From Diphasiastrum complanatum (taxonomy: Eukaryota; Streptophyta; Lycopodiopsida; Lycopodiales; Lycopodiaceae): DNA of 64,000 nucleotides. The position numbers and the translations under genes are program-made. The notes beneath the pieces were generated by a model. It had not been told where the DNA came from and did no database searches. It worked only from the letters and a program-made list of their open reading frames with translations. Every line of letters starts with the position of its first letter. The first letter of the stretch is position 1. Below are positions 33,359-46,583 of this stretch, piece by piece. The stretch is from the NCBI GenBank assembly GCA_029204225.1, contig CM055107.1, forward strand, positions 16,237,309-16,301,308, written 5' to 3'.

Positions 33359-34160
33359 GCTATGCCAATTTTTTAGTTTGCAGCATGTTTTGGTTGATGG
33401 TTAGCTTGCATTAGGCATCTTGTCGTGGCATGAATAGTGTTAAAACTGTAGTATAGGGTTAGTTTGGGATTGATTTTGCTAAATTTTGAGTGGATTTGCT
33501 TGTTTGAAATCTAACCTGATTATTAAACAGAAAAAGCTATTTAGATCACCAATCTTAAGATCCATTTGGATTTGAGATATCAGAGAAAATAACAAAAATC
33601 GGTCAAATCTATCAAAATTGTTCAAAAAGAGGCAAAAAGCGTCATCAGAGCCCAGAACTTTTTACCCTCTTTCAGAAAACCTTCGCCAAGTTGCAGACAC
33701 CTTCGGTTTTGTTTACATAACCTTCAATTTGAAGAGCGAAGATTAATTCCTAGCAGATTTCCAGAAACATCAGAAAAACCACCAAAAAACACCAAAAATT
33801 ATCAAAACCCTAAAAAAATACAGAAAAAAAATCTTCGCCCAATTTAATGTGCTTAGATGTGATTCAGATCTATCTACTGCCAGAATAATACCAAAAATAA
33901 AAAAAAATTCAGAGGATCAGTTGTCATATTGTCATATTTTTGTCAAAAAAGTCACTTTTTTGCAAAATTACCAGTATTACTCTCGATCCTTTCCCATAAC
34001 CTTCGCCGAGTTTCCAGAACATTCTATTTATATAAAAATACTATTTTTGAGTTCGGCGAAGATTTATCTTGATCAGATCACAAAAAATCTTGATTCTTAC
34101 CCTCGCAAGATCACAAAAACTGTATTTTCTTGTGTCAGAAACCTTCGTCCGGTTTTTCAT
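33359..34160 (+). other. Leader of the 20.4-kb element with TTCGC motifs
   Basis: No gene. The words CTTCGCC, CTTCGG, GCGAAGAT and GGCGAAGAT recur seven or eight times on both strands between about 33660 and 34150, often about 60 bp apart, in otherwise AT-rich DNA. Confidence 0.5.
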
Positions 34161-34164
34161 AGTT

Positions 34165-34400
34165 TTATTTATGATGTCTTTGTTAAGTTCAAGAATGCAA
34201 GGGAGAATCAATTTTCCACAAGGATCAAGTGCTTAAGGAGTGACAATGGTGGAGAGTACATATCTACCAAGTTCAAGGCTTTTTGTGATGAGCATGGATC
34301 AAGAGGGAGTATATAACACCAAGGACCCCACAACAAAATGGAGTGGCCGAGAGGAAGAATAGGACTTCATGTGAATTTTCTTAGAGCATGGAGGAATCAT
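34165..34400 (+). pseudogene. Copia-1 integrase fragment
   Basis: The + strand encodes DVFVKFKNARENQFSTRIK, CLRSDNGGEYISTKFKAFCD and then, after a frame change, NGVAERKNRT-like sequence. It is nearly the same as 26430-26640. Only this piece of the element is present. Confidence 0.85.
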
Positions 34401-35044
34401 CTCATTTACATTCTATTTGATTCTTCATGTTTAATTCACATCTTGACATGTAAAATTGATGTAAGAAATAGTGAAGCATCCCAAGTGGACACTATTCTCT
34501 ATATCAATTATGGAAGCTACTTTAGAACCTTGGAAAGGAGCCTATACTTAGGATGGAGATCATTCTAAAGTTGGATAAAAGTTCTATTGTTAAGCTTAAA
34601 ATAGTTGACAGGTCAGAGCAAGTTGATAGGATGTGGATGACATGGAACTCGAACTCGAAGGATGTCAAAGAATTTGATGTTCATCTTGCTTCTGCTTCAG
34701 TTGATTGATTGCACAGACGTTCAACTTTAGAGACTAAGGTTGCAATGTCGTTGTAGAGAGAGAGAGAGAGTACACATTTACATGGTATACTGGTGCTCAA
34801 GAATCGAATTCGAGTGAGTCGAATCGAATGACTCAAATTTGGGTGTGTTGGAGTGAAACTTAACTCCAATAGTTTAAACCTATGTGTGTACTATAGGACA
34901 AGGCAATACTAGATAAAATAAATTCCAAGACAAATTAGTAATCTCAATAGTAAGTCTGAAACAATGAAAAAACCAACATTGTAGGTGAAATGTCTAGTCA
35001 TTTGTGGTTGGATTCTTGAGGGGAATCTTTTTCAACTCATGAGC

Positions 35045-35138
<94 letters not shown>

Positions 35139-38100
35139 CGTGCGTGCGCGTGCGCACGTGTGTTTGAACCTAACAAATCTAAACAAAATTGAACATTATC
35201 GCCACAATATTACAACAATAATACAAATATTAAATCAATAAAAAATTGCACAAACTCATTACAATCAAGAATATCATCTTGACAAAACCTAACTATCAGC
35301 AAAAGCTTTGGCTTGAGGAGAATATGTTCACCCGCATGCATCCACAACAACAACCATGCTAGAAAAATGGAATTCTTGTGAGAACTATCTATATCTACAC
35401 ATATTCTTAGTTGTTATACATGTCACAACAAGGACTTGTTGTTTAGTTAGGTGACTCTAAGTAAGGGCCAATGTGAATGTAACAAATTTGGACATTTTCT
35501 TATTTCTATTCAAAGCTATAAATTTTATTGTCCTCATCTTAGCTTTCATGCACTCTATCATGTACAATGAGTATATACTTATTTGTGCTCACAAAAAATC
35601 AAAGAGTAGTATTCTCAAAAGTTGATTGGACATTTATCTCATGAAAAAAATAATCCATTTTTCACTTATGCTCAAAGCAATGACAATTTTGCATCTTTTT
35701 TTAGAAATCGATGTGATTCAAACTTATATCCAAAAGCGTAGGTAACTTTTTTGGAGCATTAAAGAGTACTTTCTTTGTCATCCAACGACTCAGCCAAAGT
35801 AAGGTGCTTTATAGTCATACTAGTTTGTTTGTTTTAGTTTTGAATATGTGTAAACTACTAATGAGATGCCCTTTTGACTTTTCATAAGCTCAAGATGAAA
35901 TCTCAAATGGTTCAATTGAACTTATGTTATAGCTCGAGTAAAATAAAGTAAAGTATCATCAACATAGTGAAACAATTTCATTATGTTTCATATTTTAAAG
36001 ATAGGAGTCATTGCTTTCCTATTGTGAAATAAACAATAGCCCCAACTGCTATAGATAATAATCTTTAAAGTAAAATGATACATTGTGCATCGATTGACCT
36101 TCCAACTTTTGCTCTTGTTTACTCTCCTTCTTGCCTTGGTGTCCAGTGGAACCGTAGGTTCTACCAAGCTGATTTTCTTTTCTCCTCCTTGGTCCACTTC
36201 CGTACAAGGCCTAAACAATAGCTTATTGGACTTCAAGATAGTAAATTTTCAAGTTAAGGGACTTGCTTTGTCTATAAGAAGACAATGCACATCAATGTTG
36301 GAATCTTTTGGCTCATTTGCAATTGAGTGAACTTTGAGTTATGCCTCTTGTGAATTAGACCTAGTAAAACTTCCATGCTGGGTATGTACCCAATCCAGAT
36401 GATTACATGCCCTCTTTGAGGTCTAATCCATGCTTGTAATGATCTATCCACTCACTTCTAATGTGGGTTCATGGAGATTCTTGTGTATTGTGCTTCTTAT
36501 GGCTTTATCAACATGAATGTCATATATCTCTCTTGTTAGTAGCTTTAATTTCATGGTTATTGCTATTTTTTTGGGATTGGCATATGAACAATATAGCTCA
36601 TGTTGATTCTCTATTAAATGGGTGATTTAAAAGTAACAAGGTGGTCTTTGTTCAAGTAAAATTTGTAAGATTCAACTTGCTTCATTACATGTAGTCACTT
36701 TATTCTTAGCCATGCTTTGAGATTTTTTATATGGTGAGTCACCCAAACTTTGTCCAAGTTTTGGACTTTCATGAAACTTCATACTTTATGGGTTAATTTG
36801 TATCACTATTTTTTAAATGTGGGGTGGTTTTAATATATAACTATTATCAAGAAAGTCTTTCAATTAAAAAACTCCATTGGATTTCTTCCATGAGGAGACT
36901 AGCCCTTGCTTGCCCATTTTGGGCATTTTGACCTTAACAAAAGACCTATAATAAAAAGTAAAGTGCACATTTTGACTATGCTTTGTAAATTATGTATCTT
37001 ATTGACTGTCAAGAATTTAAGCAAATGCTTTTTCACTTGTGTTTTTCATATACATACTCATTGATTCAAAAATTCGCACCATAGATTTAAGTAATGACAA
37101 CCATGATTGCTATGTCAAACATGCAACAAAAGTCTACTTTCAAAAACCTTCTACAACCATTGGTTTTATGACAAGGCAACCATCTTATTGCATACCACCA
37201 TTTAAAATTTTCATATATGGTGTGCTAAGAAAATACTTTCTATATAGGTTCTCTAGAGTCGTATCTGGCTAATTAGCAAAAATCTAAGAAAGTATCTCTA
37301 TGTACATGATCATACATACAATTTATGATTAAAAAGTACTATCCATCAACTTTGAGGTAATGATGAAAGTGTACAGATCTTTCTTACACAAAGCAAATAT
37401 GCACAAGATTTGCTTTATAAGTTCAATATGCAGGATTGTAAGCCTTTGAGTAGTTATTTAAAATACGAACATGTCCATTCTAAACATTTTCAATTTGGAG
37501 AGGTGTAAAGATAGATATGATCATTCAAAGTTACCTATTTCAAGTGCTAAAAATAAATGTCATGAGTATATTTGGAGTTTTTCCATCATTGGTATTCCGC
37601 GGTCTATTGAGGTTCTTTGCTGACCTTCTTAGAGGCTAGCTAAACAATAAGATAGCTTTAGATTAAATTAACATTAACCAAATTGAATAGTATTTGATTC
37701 CAATATGGCTCAATAGCTACACATGGTTCAATGCACACTTTTTTGCACATGTAAACAAAATTGTTTGTGTTACAACTCTTATAAAGATCTCTCAAACAAG
37801 AAAACACATGAGACCTTGACAACAACGAATAATTAAATGACCCTATTAACGAGCACGAATTAGAAATCTTAATTTGCAGAGTGAATTACAAGAGGACCAA
37901 TAACCATTAAATCAACAACAAAAATGATGTATTCAGAAGAAAAATCAATAATAAAAAAATCTCAATTGAAAAAAACAAGTTTGTAAGCAATGACCATATT
38001 TCTTATGTGCTATTAAATCACATTTTATATAATCTTAAAATAATGTTATTTTTCATAAACATACTTTAATATCTTCTGATAACAAAATGAATCAACCAAT

Positions 38101-39529
38101 AACACCAAGCACAACAACATTATGTGAAAAATTGCCTATGCTGGCAAATCTAGCTATGTCAAATAATGTAAATCATATACATAAGTGGGTCCCACACATG
38201 TGAGGCCATGGAGCCATGTGGGAAACCTATCCTAGTGTAGGTTAGATCAATTCTAAAAAGTGTCTCAAGTCAATTTGGTAGTGATTCCTACTTTATAAGA
38301 CGTAAATCTTAGTTTTACGGAGAAAATTGACCAACTAGCCACCTACTTGGCATGACTCTAGGAATGAGGCTAGAATGCAAATTAGGGCAAGAAACCTCAG
38401 TCACCTTCTTATTACATGCTGGAAATTCACCTAACTTGTGAAGGGAAGAGGCATTTCTATGTAGTGAATCCTCCATAGTAAACACTTATTTTTTAGAGCT
38501 TATTGGCAATCTCAAGTATACTACACATTTGTATTGAGTTTTGATGATCCAAATGCAATCAAAGTGACATTACTTCCATTCTCTGTTTGCATTCCGTACC
38601 AAAAGCTGTACCACACACATGTGGACTCAGATTTCCAATGCTTGATTATTGTTCTTGCTTGCATCCAATCACTCTTGTGGAAGACATGGACGTAATATTC
38701 TTCTCCCCCTTGAACTACTTATGTCCTCATAAATGGAAACTAGGGGAGTTCTTCTTTATGCTTTCAACTCTTTTCCATGAATCATCATCCTCAATTCCTT
38801 CCACCTAATCAAGCACTCATAGATAGAATGATTTCTAAAATGTTTATCTCTACTTCTGAGTACTCTCAGGTTCCAAAGGTACACTAAGTGATAAATCGTC
38901 CAAATGGGTAAGATCCTCATCAAATCCAACTATAACACTTTCATGTAAACTTAATTTTAACCGACATACATGAAAAATTGGATGAGCATATGACTTGTCC
39001 TGAATGTGTATTTTTTCACACATGTGAGGACTCTCAATTCAATGTGGTTGAAATTCTAAGGTGGGTGTGATTGCACACAGATCTACAGAAGATTGATTCA
39101 CACAATCTAGATTGACAATTCTAAGGCAAGAGCACAAAACATGCATCAATCATTCAACATGTATCATTCATTATGAGAGACCACTTTTGAAGAAAAAAAC
39201 TAAGTATGAAATTGGCTTGCTCTTGGGTAGAGAGAGAATGTACGTGAGGCTCTCGAGTAGAGAGAGAATATGGAGAAAAAAACTAAGTGTAGATGCTCTC
39301 AAATCAAATCTCTTCAAAAAACCAAGTAAAATGATTGGATCTCTTACATAGCACCCCCTAGATTTGATTGGTCCATTGAGTTGTCATCTCCTACATTGAT
39401 TGGACCATTTTTTATGCATATTTCTCTCTTCTGATTGGTCACATGACAACATTACAACATCAAAAGAGATGTCACTAGCCCTCTATCATCATGCCAAATG
39501 TCAAAGACCCCAAAACTCAAGTTTACGGC
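34401..39529. other. AT-rich interior of the 20.4-kb element
   Basis: No gene recognised. A long TG repeat is annotated separately. Frames above 60 codons (for example 36085-36330 and 38587-38808) show no family features. No sense gag, protease, RT or integrase motif was seen. Confidence 0.6.
35048..35165. repeat. (TG)n microsatellite
   Basis: About 80 bp of uninterrupted TG passes into GCGCGTGCGTGC units. The Cys-Val frames inside it are not genes. Confidence 0.98.
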
Positions 39530-40123
39530 CTATAGGCTATTCAAACTCAACATAAATGAGCTAAAATAATTATGCCTGCCCTCCACACATGGATATACCC
39601 AATCATCAACTTTAAAATCTTTGAGAGATCTCTTAAGATCAACATAATGCTTAGCTCTATCCTGAGCACTGCAGATACTATCACGGGCCACTTGCAACAT
39701 TTCTTGCATATCATGCATAAAATCCACAACTTTTTGGATCTTAATAGACTTCGTCTCCACATTTACCACAGATCTAGATTCCAAACCTTACATTAGCATA
39801 AACGAACTATAACCTATAGCAAAATGTTTTCTACTATGGTAAGCAAACTCAATTAAAATAATATAGTCATCCCATTGAGACTGCCTATGAGACACATATG
39901 TCCTCAACATATCCTCCATAGTCAGATTAGTTTTTTTCATCTGGCTATATGAATCAGGATGATCAGTAGAAATAAAACTAACTAAAGCAAGTTTATGGAA
40001 TGCAACCGAGCAAAAGTGACCTGTAAATTTAGGATCTCTGTCACTAACAATATCATTTGGTAGTCCATAAATGATTTGGTAGTCCATATAATCATTTAGG
40101 ATCTCTATCACTAACAATATCAT
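39530..40123 (-). pseudogene. Gypsy integrase fragment
   Basis: The minus strand reads IYGLPNDIVSDRDPKFTGHF (second catalytic Asp), STDHPDSYSQMKKTNLTMED and YVSHRQSQWDDYIILIEFAY, then RAKHYVDLKRSLKDFKVDDW. This is the second half of a Ty3/gypsy integrase with its C-terminal module. The E-bearing motif DGQTE has become YSQMKK. It joins a Copia-1 piece at about 40130. Confidence 0.85.
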
Positions 40124-40126
40124 TTG
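40027..40126. repeat. Local duplication at a gypsy/copia junction
   Basis: ATTTAGGATCTCT.TCACTAACAATATCATTTG occurs at 40027 and 40094, period 67. Within the unit, GATTTGGTAGTCCATA is also doubled. The second copy ends at the switch into Copia-1 sequence. Confidence 0.85.
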
Positions 40127-40134
40127 CTATAATC

Positions 40135-41195
40135 ATTTCCAACAAACCTATAATAAATTGAATGATCATACTCACTCATAACAAAGCCTTGAGAGTGTAA
40201 AAAAGTGTTAAGCTTAGCATACCAACTCCTTGGTGCTTGCTTAAGGCCATACAAACTCTTTTGTAGTAGACACACATGATTTGGCTTTGTTGATGAAATG
40301 TGCTCTCGGGTAGCTCCATGTACACTTCCTCCTCAATATCACCATTCAAGAATGCATTTGAAATGTCCATTTGCCATAGATCCCATTCATAAAGTGTAGC
40401 AAGTGAGATGATGACTCGAATGCTTACCATCTTTGCCATGGGTACAAAGGCCTCATCATAGTAAATCCCTTGTTGTTGAGCATATCCTTTTGACCTTGTA
40501 CTTGTTGATAGATCCGTGTTGATTTTTCTTCACCTTGAAGGTCCATTTGCATCCAATAGCTTTCTTTCCTTAGGGAACTCCACTAATCTCCATGTTCCAT
40601 TCTTCATAAGAGCTTGATACTCAAGATCCATTGCTTGGACCCACTCCTCTTCTTTCCTTGCTTCATCTACACTTGTAGGTTCCTCAAAAGAGGTTAGGAA
40701 AGCAACATAATTTCTAGAAACTACTTGCTTACCCTTTTCATCATATGTGAGCCTTGAAGGTACTTGTCTTTCCCTTGATGTTCTCCTTTGCTTTTGCTTG
40801 ATGAAGGTCCATCATCATCACCATCCAAAGTAGGATCCTTTACATCAACATCAAGAATGTTAGATCCATCCACACCTTTATCAATCATGCTTGAAGACAC
40901 TTTTAAAATGTTCCCCTCATCAAACATGACATCTCTACAAACAATCACTTTGTTAGTAGAAGGAATGAAAACCTTGTAGGCTTTACTCACCTCACTATAT
41001 CCAACAAAAATACCTCTTCTTGAACATGGATTCTCCTTGGTCCTATCATCAAGAGTAATGTTGACATAGCATGTGCATCCAAAGGTTCTTAGAAAGTTGA
41101 CACTCGGCCTCCTCTTGAATAGCATCTCAAGAGGTGTCCTTCCATCCAAAGTAGCACTCGGCCACCTATTGCACAAGAAATTGGCACGCAGTTGA
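40135..41195 (-). pseudogene. Copia-1 fragment: integrase end to RT
   Basis: The minus strand runs from ANFLCNRWPSATLDGRTPLE and RTFGCTCYVNITLDDRTKEN through KDPTLDGDDDGPSSSKSKGE, then about 40440-40700 the RT start. It continues to MDISNAFLNGDIEEEVYMEL, breaking near the LYGLKQ motif. It is nearly identical to 26700-27360 plus 23600-24010 read in one orientation. It therefore shows the uninverted order of the family. Confidence 0.88.
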
Positions 41196-41999
41196 TCTCT
41201 GGTACTTGCGTATCTCAGAGAGCCACCTGCTGCGGTTGCACGTTCTATGTCTAACAGGAGGGGTAATGGCCACCACAGGGGCTGAGGATGAGCCAGGAGA
41301 GAAGAAGTCCCTCCTGGTCGGCTTTCTCCTATCCATGGATGTGTACTATGCAATAGCGGACTTGCGCGCGATGGGGAGGATGAGAACGGAAGGGTGACAA
41401 AAATCTCGCAGAGGACCGATATGTACGGAAGGAACGTATGGTATATCGGACATGTGCGAGCTGAATATAACAGAAAGAAATTAGTTCTGAAGAAACGCAC
41501 ACAAGTGCGATACAGGGGGACACGTAGGCAGGTGTATCGTACCTATGCGCATGAAAGGCGGTAGGTGGAAATTCGAGTGTGAAGGACGCGCACAAGTGCG
41601 ATATGCGGAGCGAAAAAAAAAAAGGTGAAAAAAATTCATCGAAGTTTGTGATTTTATATCCTGGTCTGCACGTGCGAAAGAATGTCCAATCACACGTGTG
41701 GGAGTTGTACCAACAAATCAAAATAAAAACCAACATCATGGCAAGACCTTTGTGGTATACCATAGCATTCTTGTCTTTGTGCTTGCTAGGATTTAACAAT
41801 TCACCGGGAGAAGATAAATCTAATAGCAAATAGATGGACCAGCCTTGGAGGAACAAGTGCTATATCTGAGAACAGTTTCCTCCTGAATAATAGATTGGCA
41901 AACATTGAAATATCGAGTTGAGATTGATACAATTTTGAAGATGTTATCCTGGTCACATAGGTGGTCATCTCCTTGACAGGCACCAGCATGATCTTGCCC
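41196..41999. other. Unassigned segment downstream of Gypsy-2
   Basis: A GC-richer stretch (41200-41620) with repeated CACAAGTGCGATA words could be LTR or untranslated sequence of Gypsy-2. A 175-codon minus frame at 41329-41856 shows no domain. No boundary was found. Confidence 0.35.
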
Positions 42000-42736
42000 T
42001 CTTTGACTCAAGCATCACCTTTGATTTTGCATGGGAATTGATCATGTGGGTAGTGGTTGTAGACGAATGTCAAAATTTGCATCTCTCAGAGAAGCACAAA
42101 AAACTAGATATCATGTCACTCCTCATATAAAACTGAGAGTGTGGGTCTTGGGAAATGACGGAGCACCCCTTGATGTATTGAGATCAGAAGTGCGGCAATA
42201 TACACTGGCACGTGATCTTCTCCTTCCCAAGTTACTGCTATCAGCCTTGATTGCTGTCCCAGTGTAACTGGCGCTACGTGCAAATGAACCATCCTTTTTG
42301 CTAAGCGTACTGCGAGGCACGCGAAATGGATCGTCTTCTCTATGCAGTCCCCGACTGGCACTGTGCTGAAGCGAACCGATGTATGGGCCAAATATAAGAC
42401 TACCGTCGGTTACATGGTTAGCAGCTGCAGTCACAGAGTAAACGTAACAATCCGTGACCATTGACAGAACTGGAATTGGCGACACTTTATGAAGATACCT
42501 CTTGGATTGACTTCCAGGTTTTGCCTTGCTTTCTCTGCGTTTCAGCTGATTTCTCAGCACTCTGCTCAGCATATGACAAAGCCATCTTGCCCGTTTCAAA
42601 TTCCTATCCTCGTAGAATTTGCTGCTCTAATTCCCGGGCCTTTATTGTCGACCAATGAGCAAGCAAAACTTTAACTATCGTACGCGGTTCCGATAGATTT
42701 TGAATGATAAGGATCTTTTCGGGGTCAGTGGCAATG
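42000..42736 (-). pseudogene. Gypsy-2 RT connection and RNase H, heavily decayed
   Basis: Directly after the RT, the minus strand gives ATDPEKI-type sequence and ILIIQNLSEPRTIVKV, typical of the RT connection. The RNase H that should follow is broken into short frames. The call rests mainly on position. Confidence 0.45.
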
Positions 42737-43620
42737 TCATTTCGTGAGATAATATGTCCTAACACAATACCATGGGTTACCCAAAATCTGGCATTTGTCA
42801 GGATTAAGAGAGATACCGAAACATTGACATTGGATAAAAATAATTTCGAGCACAGATTGATGACGTATTTCTTCGGAATGTGCTCCTAAATCGTCCAAGT
42901 GAACTTCTAAGGTATCGCTCATCTGCTGAGAAAAGGCCGCTTGCATAACACGTTGGAAGGTGCTAGGAACATTGTAGAGACCAAAAGGCATGACTTTCCA
43001 GCAGAAGGTTCACCATTCTGTGGCAAAGGCGGTTTTGTGTTGATCTTCTTTAGCAATTTGGATCATATTATATCCGCTAAAGCCATCTAAGGAGTAAGCC
43101 TCATCTCTTGCTAGATTTTCTACGATGGATTCTCCGAAAGGTAGTGGAAAATGAATACGTTCAATGACGGCGTTAAGTTTCTTAAAATCGATACAGATCT
43201 GGAGTTTTCCATTTTTCTTGGGGACGATGACAATTGGGGAGACCCACTCAATATGCTCAATTTCATAGATAAATCCCGCGGCTAAGAGGCATTGTAATTC
43301 TTCTTTGATCTTGGCCATATAGATGGGATTGCATCTGTATGAACGATTCGCAGTGGGCCTCGCACCCGGTTTAAGTGGGATAGGATGCACAGCTACTTGG
43401 GGTGAGACGCCTTTCATGTCTTTATAGCTCCAGGCAAAGATATGTCGATATTTTCGCAGGAGCTTTTCAAGCCGTCTTCGTTGTTCGCAATTGAGATGAG
43501 CTCCGACGTGGACAAGATATTCGTTGGTTTCATTTGGCTCACTCAGGGAAAGGGTTATGGTTTGTGCAGGGCCTTCGTAGGGTGAATCATCAGTGGGCTC
43601 ACGTTGAGCTTGGGGTAATT
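42737..43620 (-). pseudogene. Gypsy-2 reverse transcriptase
   Basis: The minus strand holds FAWSYKDMKGVSPQVAVHPI, LLAAGFIYEIEHIEWVSPIV, KKNGKLQICIDFKKLNAVI, YSLDGFSGYNMIQIAKEDQ (first Asp) and, after an in-frame TGA at 43007-43009, MPFGLYNVPSTFQRVMQ and EVHLDDLGAHSEE. The palm motif is HLDD instead of the usual YLDD or FLDD. The FAWSY and LDGFSGYNQ-like motifs resemble the non-chromodomain (Tat/Athila-side) gypsy branch. Confidence 0.85.
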
Positions 43621-44874
43621 TGATTGTGACATCCTCAATCGTATAGTCTTTAAAGTATGCAGGAACATCATGGGCTGGAGATTCGAGGGGGACCTTGCCT
43701 TTATCTTGCCGAGATGGTGCTTTTTTGGGGACTGGTGTAGGGCTAGAGGCAATTTCAGGAACTTCCCAAACAATTGTGAGGTCACCCGGCGGTTGAATTT
43801 GAAGTGGTTTTTTCATTTTCTCTTTCATAGTATGACCACGTGGTTGAGGTTTCGGTGGTGGAGAGACAATTGGTATGTCATTGAAGATCTCATTATCAAT
43901 TTGAAAGATAGTCTCCTCCTCACAGAGATCCCATGGATAGTGTGGGCGTTTGGGACGGTAGAATTTTGTCTTGAGTTTTTCAATTGCAACCTTGGCAACG
44001 GATTCCACCTTGGAAGCGTGTTGCGGATAGGTCTTTGGGGGAAGTGCTTCCATATAGTTGAGGATCTGAATATCAGAAATGTCCATATCTTCTGGGCAAG
44101 CCTGAAGTCGTAAGACGTTCTCGTCATCAATGAATAAATCGTCTATGCAACATTTAGCAGCTCATCATGGTGTGGAAGAATATCAATGAAATTGATATTG
44201 ATGATGGGTGTATCCAGATCAGGTAATTGGTCGTGATCGATTGGGTGTGGAAAGGTACAATTATCCTGATGTTGAGCACTGTAATCGGCACTCACACAAT
44301 CAATGGTAGCTAGACTGTGACTCCAGTTTATGATATCAGTAGATTTAACATAATGACCTTTTTTGTGGCTGGACTGGTATGGCTCAAATACTGAGTTGGT
44401 GGTTGAGGATCCCTCGTCATGGATGCATGCAGGTTTGAGTTTACCCGTTGCGTCAATAGTGACCGAACTGTCATGATTACCAAAAGTGACTCGGCCTTTG
44501 CTCCAGTCATGAACGACTCGTGCATTGGTGAGCCACGGACAACCAAGTAGTAATTCATAAGAATAGGCATTATTGGGAATATCAAGTACTACAAGATCAA
44601 CAAAAAACTTGAGACCTCCTAGTTTGATCAGCACGTGCGGAAGGAATCTGGTAGGTCAGACCACACTTTGATCAACCATTCGAAGTTGACAAGTAGGTTT
44701 GGCTAGCTTGTCTCTCAGATTCCATTGCATCATGAGGGATGTGGAAATGATATTAACCCCGGAACCTCCATCGAGTACAGCTAAAACTTCACGGGATTGA
44801 TGATGGGTAGCTGGGATTTTGATGTTGTCTCGTTCGTTGAGTGGACTGGTTAGATGTAAGGGCATTTTAGGCAA
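43621..44874 (-). pseudogene. Gypsy-2 protease and linker
   Basis: The protease signature is VLAVLDGGSGVNIIS, with DGG in place of DSG; DGGSGVNI-type motifs are common in Tat-like plant elements. YELLLGCPWLTNARVVHDWS follows (about 44500), then a long Pro/Lys-rich linker with KPQPRGHTMKEKMKK before the RT. Frameshifts near 44640 and 44140 divide the region. Confidence 0.78.
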
Positions 44875-46583
44875 CTCGTCAATAGTGGTGGTAGTATTGG
44901 ATTGGATCTGTTGTTTCCACTGGCCATCATGCTTCCAGAGTACATGGAAGGGAAGGGTAACATTGGCTTGTAGTAAATCTCTCTAGACTTCGGTACCTTC
45001 AAGGCTTTAGCTTTCAAAAGGCTTATGAGGTACTTTATGGGAAGAGGAAGATTGTTGGTCGGCATTGCGGATTTGCTGGCGATACTCATGATGCAGCCAA
45101 ATTTCTTCAGATGGGTGACGATAAACTATCGGGGTTGAATCATCACTTGGAGGAACCGCATGCGGTTGAGTTTTACTGGGTGCAAGTGTAGTAGACGTTG
45201 GGTTTGTGCCCGAGTCAAGACCCAAGCAGGATGTGTTTTGATTGGTGATGTTTCTACTTGCACTAAACAGACAGGAGTGGTTGGCTTAGATCGGGATGGG
45301 CAGTCCTTCACGTGATGTTCAATACCACAGTTTTCACAAGCTGGAGGAAAGTGGAGTTTATCTGGACAGCGAATACTAGGATGTTTACCTACACAGATAA
45401 AGCGTTCTCGTATTGCGGGTAGTTGATGTGCGGCAAAGATAGCTTGGTTTGGGTTGTAAGCCTAGGCATTGGGATCCACCGGTTGAGCATTAGAATCATA
45501 GGTATAATAAACAACCGTTTCAGTAGAGTATTGCGGTTGAGTATTATCTTCCACATAGTAGGTGGCTGGATCGATGGTATTCGGATCAAGATAATGGACA
45601 GCGTTTTGTGGGGCAGATTGGTTAACAACAAACTGTTGACGTGGGGATGGGTATTGATTTGGTGCAGGTGGTCGTGGTTGGTAAACCCCTGGTCGTGGCA
45701 GAGGTTGTTGTGGCGGGTACGGGCGGTAAGCTCGATAGATGGTTGGTCTAGTGGCTGCTGGAAAATGATTTTGTAGTTGAGGGCATTCATTAGCAGTGTG
45801 ATGTTGTGAGCAGATTGGACACCAGACATTTTCCCTTGCTAGAAAGGATTTCTCAGCAATTTGTTTCATGGCAGTTTGGAAATCGGCAGTGAGTTTATCC
45901 ATATGAGATTGTTGAGCTTTTTGTCAGATTTCCATTTGATGTAGAAGTTCAGAAGACTGAGCAATATTATCAGATTTCGGGTGATTAGGACGATCTGGAT
46001 TCTTAGATTTCTTTTCACGATGGTCAAAGTCATCGTCGGAACCTTCGTCTTCTTCACGGATAGCATCAGTCATCACATCTTTAAGTTGATCATACATGCC
46101 AACTGGTTTGAGTTCACGGCGGATGTTTTTTGGCAATCCAACTAAAAACAGTTTTATGGCCATTCGTTTAGTGATATTTTCATCAACACATTCTACTTTG
46201 AGACGTTTAAAACGCTCAATGTAGTTTCGAACAGACTCTTCGCGACGCATCTTGATATGAGTAATTTGAATGAACGAGCTCTGAATCAGTTTGGATGGTT
46301 TGAAACGCTTGATGAGAGCGTCCTTGAGGGTGGTGCAAGAAGCAAGATCAGGAGCTTTGAGATTCAAGTACCACTCCTTGGCGGTGCCATTGAGTACCAT
46401 GGGAAATAGGCGAAGCTTTTCAGTTTCAGAGGTATCTCCATAAAAACGACATGCATTATCAAAGTCTTGGAGAAATTGGACTACGTCAGATTCGCCATCG
46501 TACTTTGGTGCATCGATACGTGGAATTCTTCATTCCATTCGTTGAGGAGTCGGATTAGAAGATTCAGCACAGTCACGAGACAT
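44875..46583 (-). pseudogene. Gypsy-2 gag
   Basis: The ATG at 46583 (minus) opens MSRDCAESSNPTPQRME. A TGA at 46530-46532 follows, then the frame continues with IDAPKYDGESDVVQFLQDF and VLNGTAKEWYLNLKAPDL and SVRNYIERFKRLKVECVDE, typical of retrotransposon Gag. Two Cys-rich knuckles lie near 45820 (CPICSQHHTANEC) and 45320 (CENCGIEHHVKDC), around a Gln/Pro/Tyr-rich stretch. Frameshifts occur near 45920 and 45470. Confidence 0.85.

Noticed and set aside
35050-35241. Cys-Val repeat frames
   Set aside because: They come from the TG microsatellite.
41329-41856. 175-codon minus frame
   Set aside because: No domain; composition is Ser/Phe/Arg-rich and it lies in probable untranslated or LTR sequence next to Gypsy-2.
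45423-45776. 117-codon plus-strand frame
   Set aside because: Antisense of the Gln/Pro/Tyr-rich part of Gypsy-2 gag.
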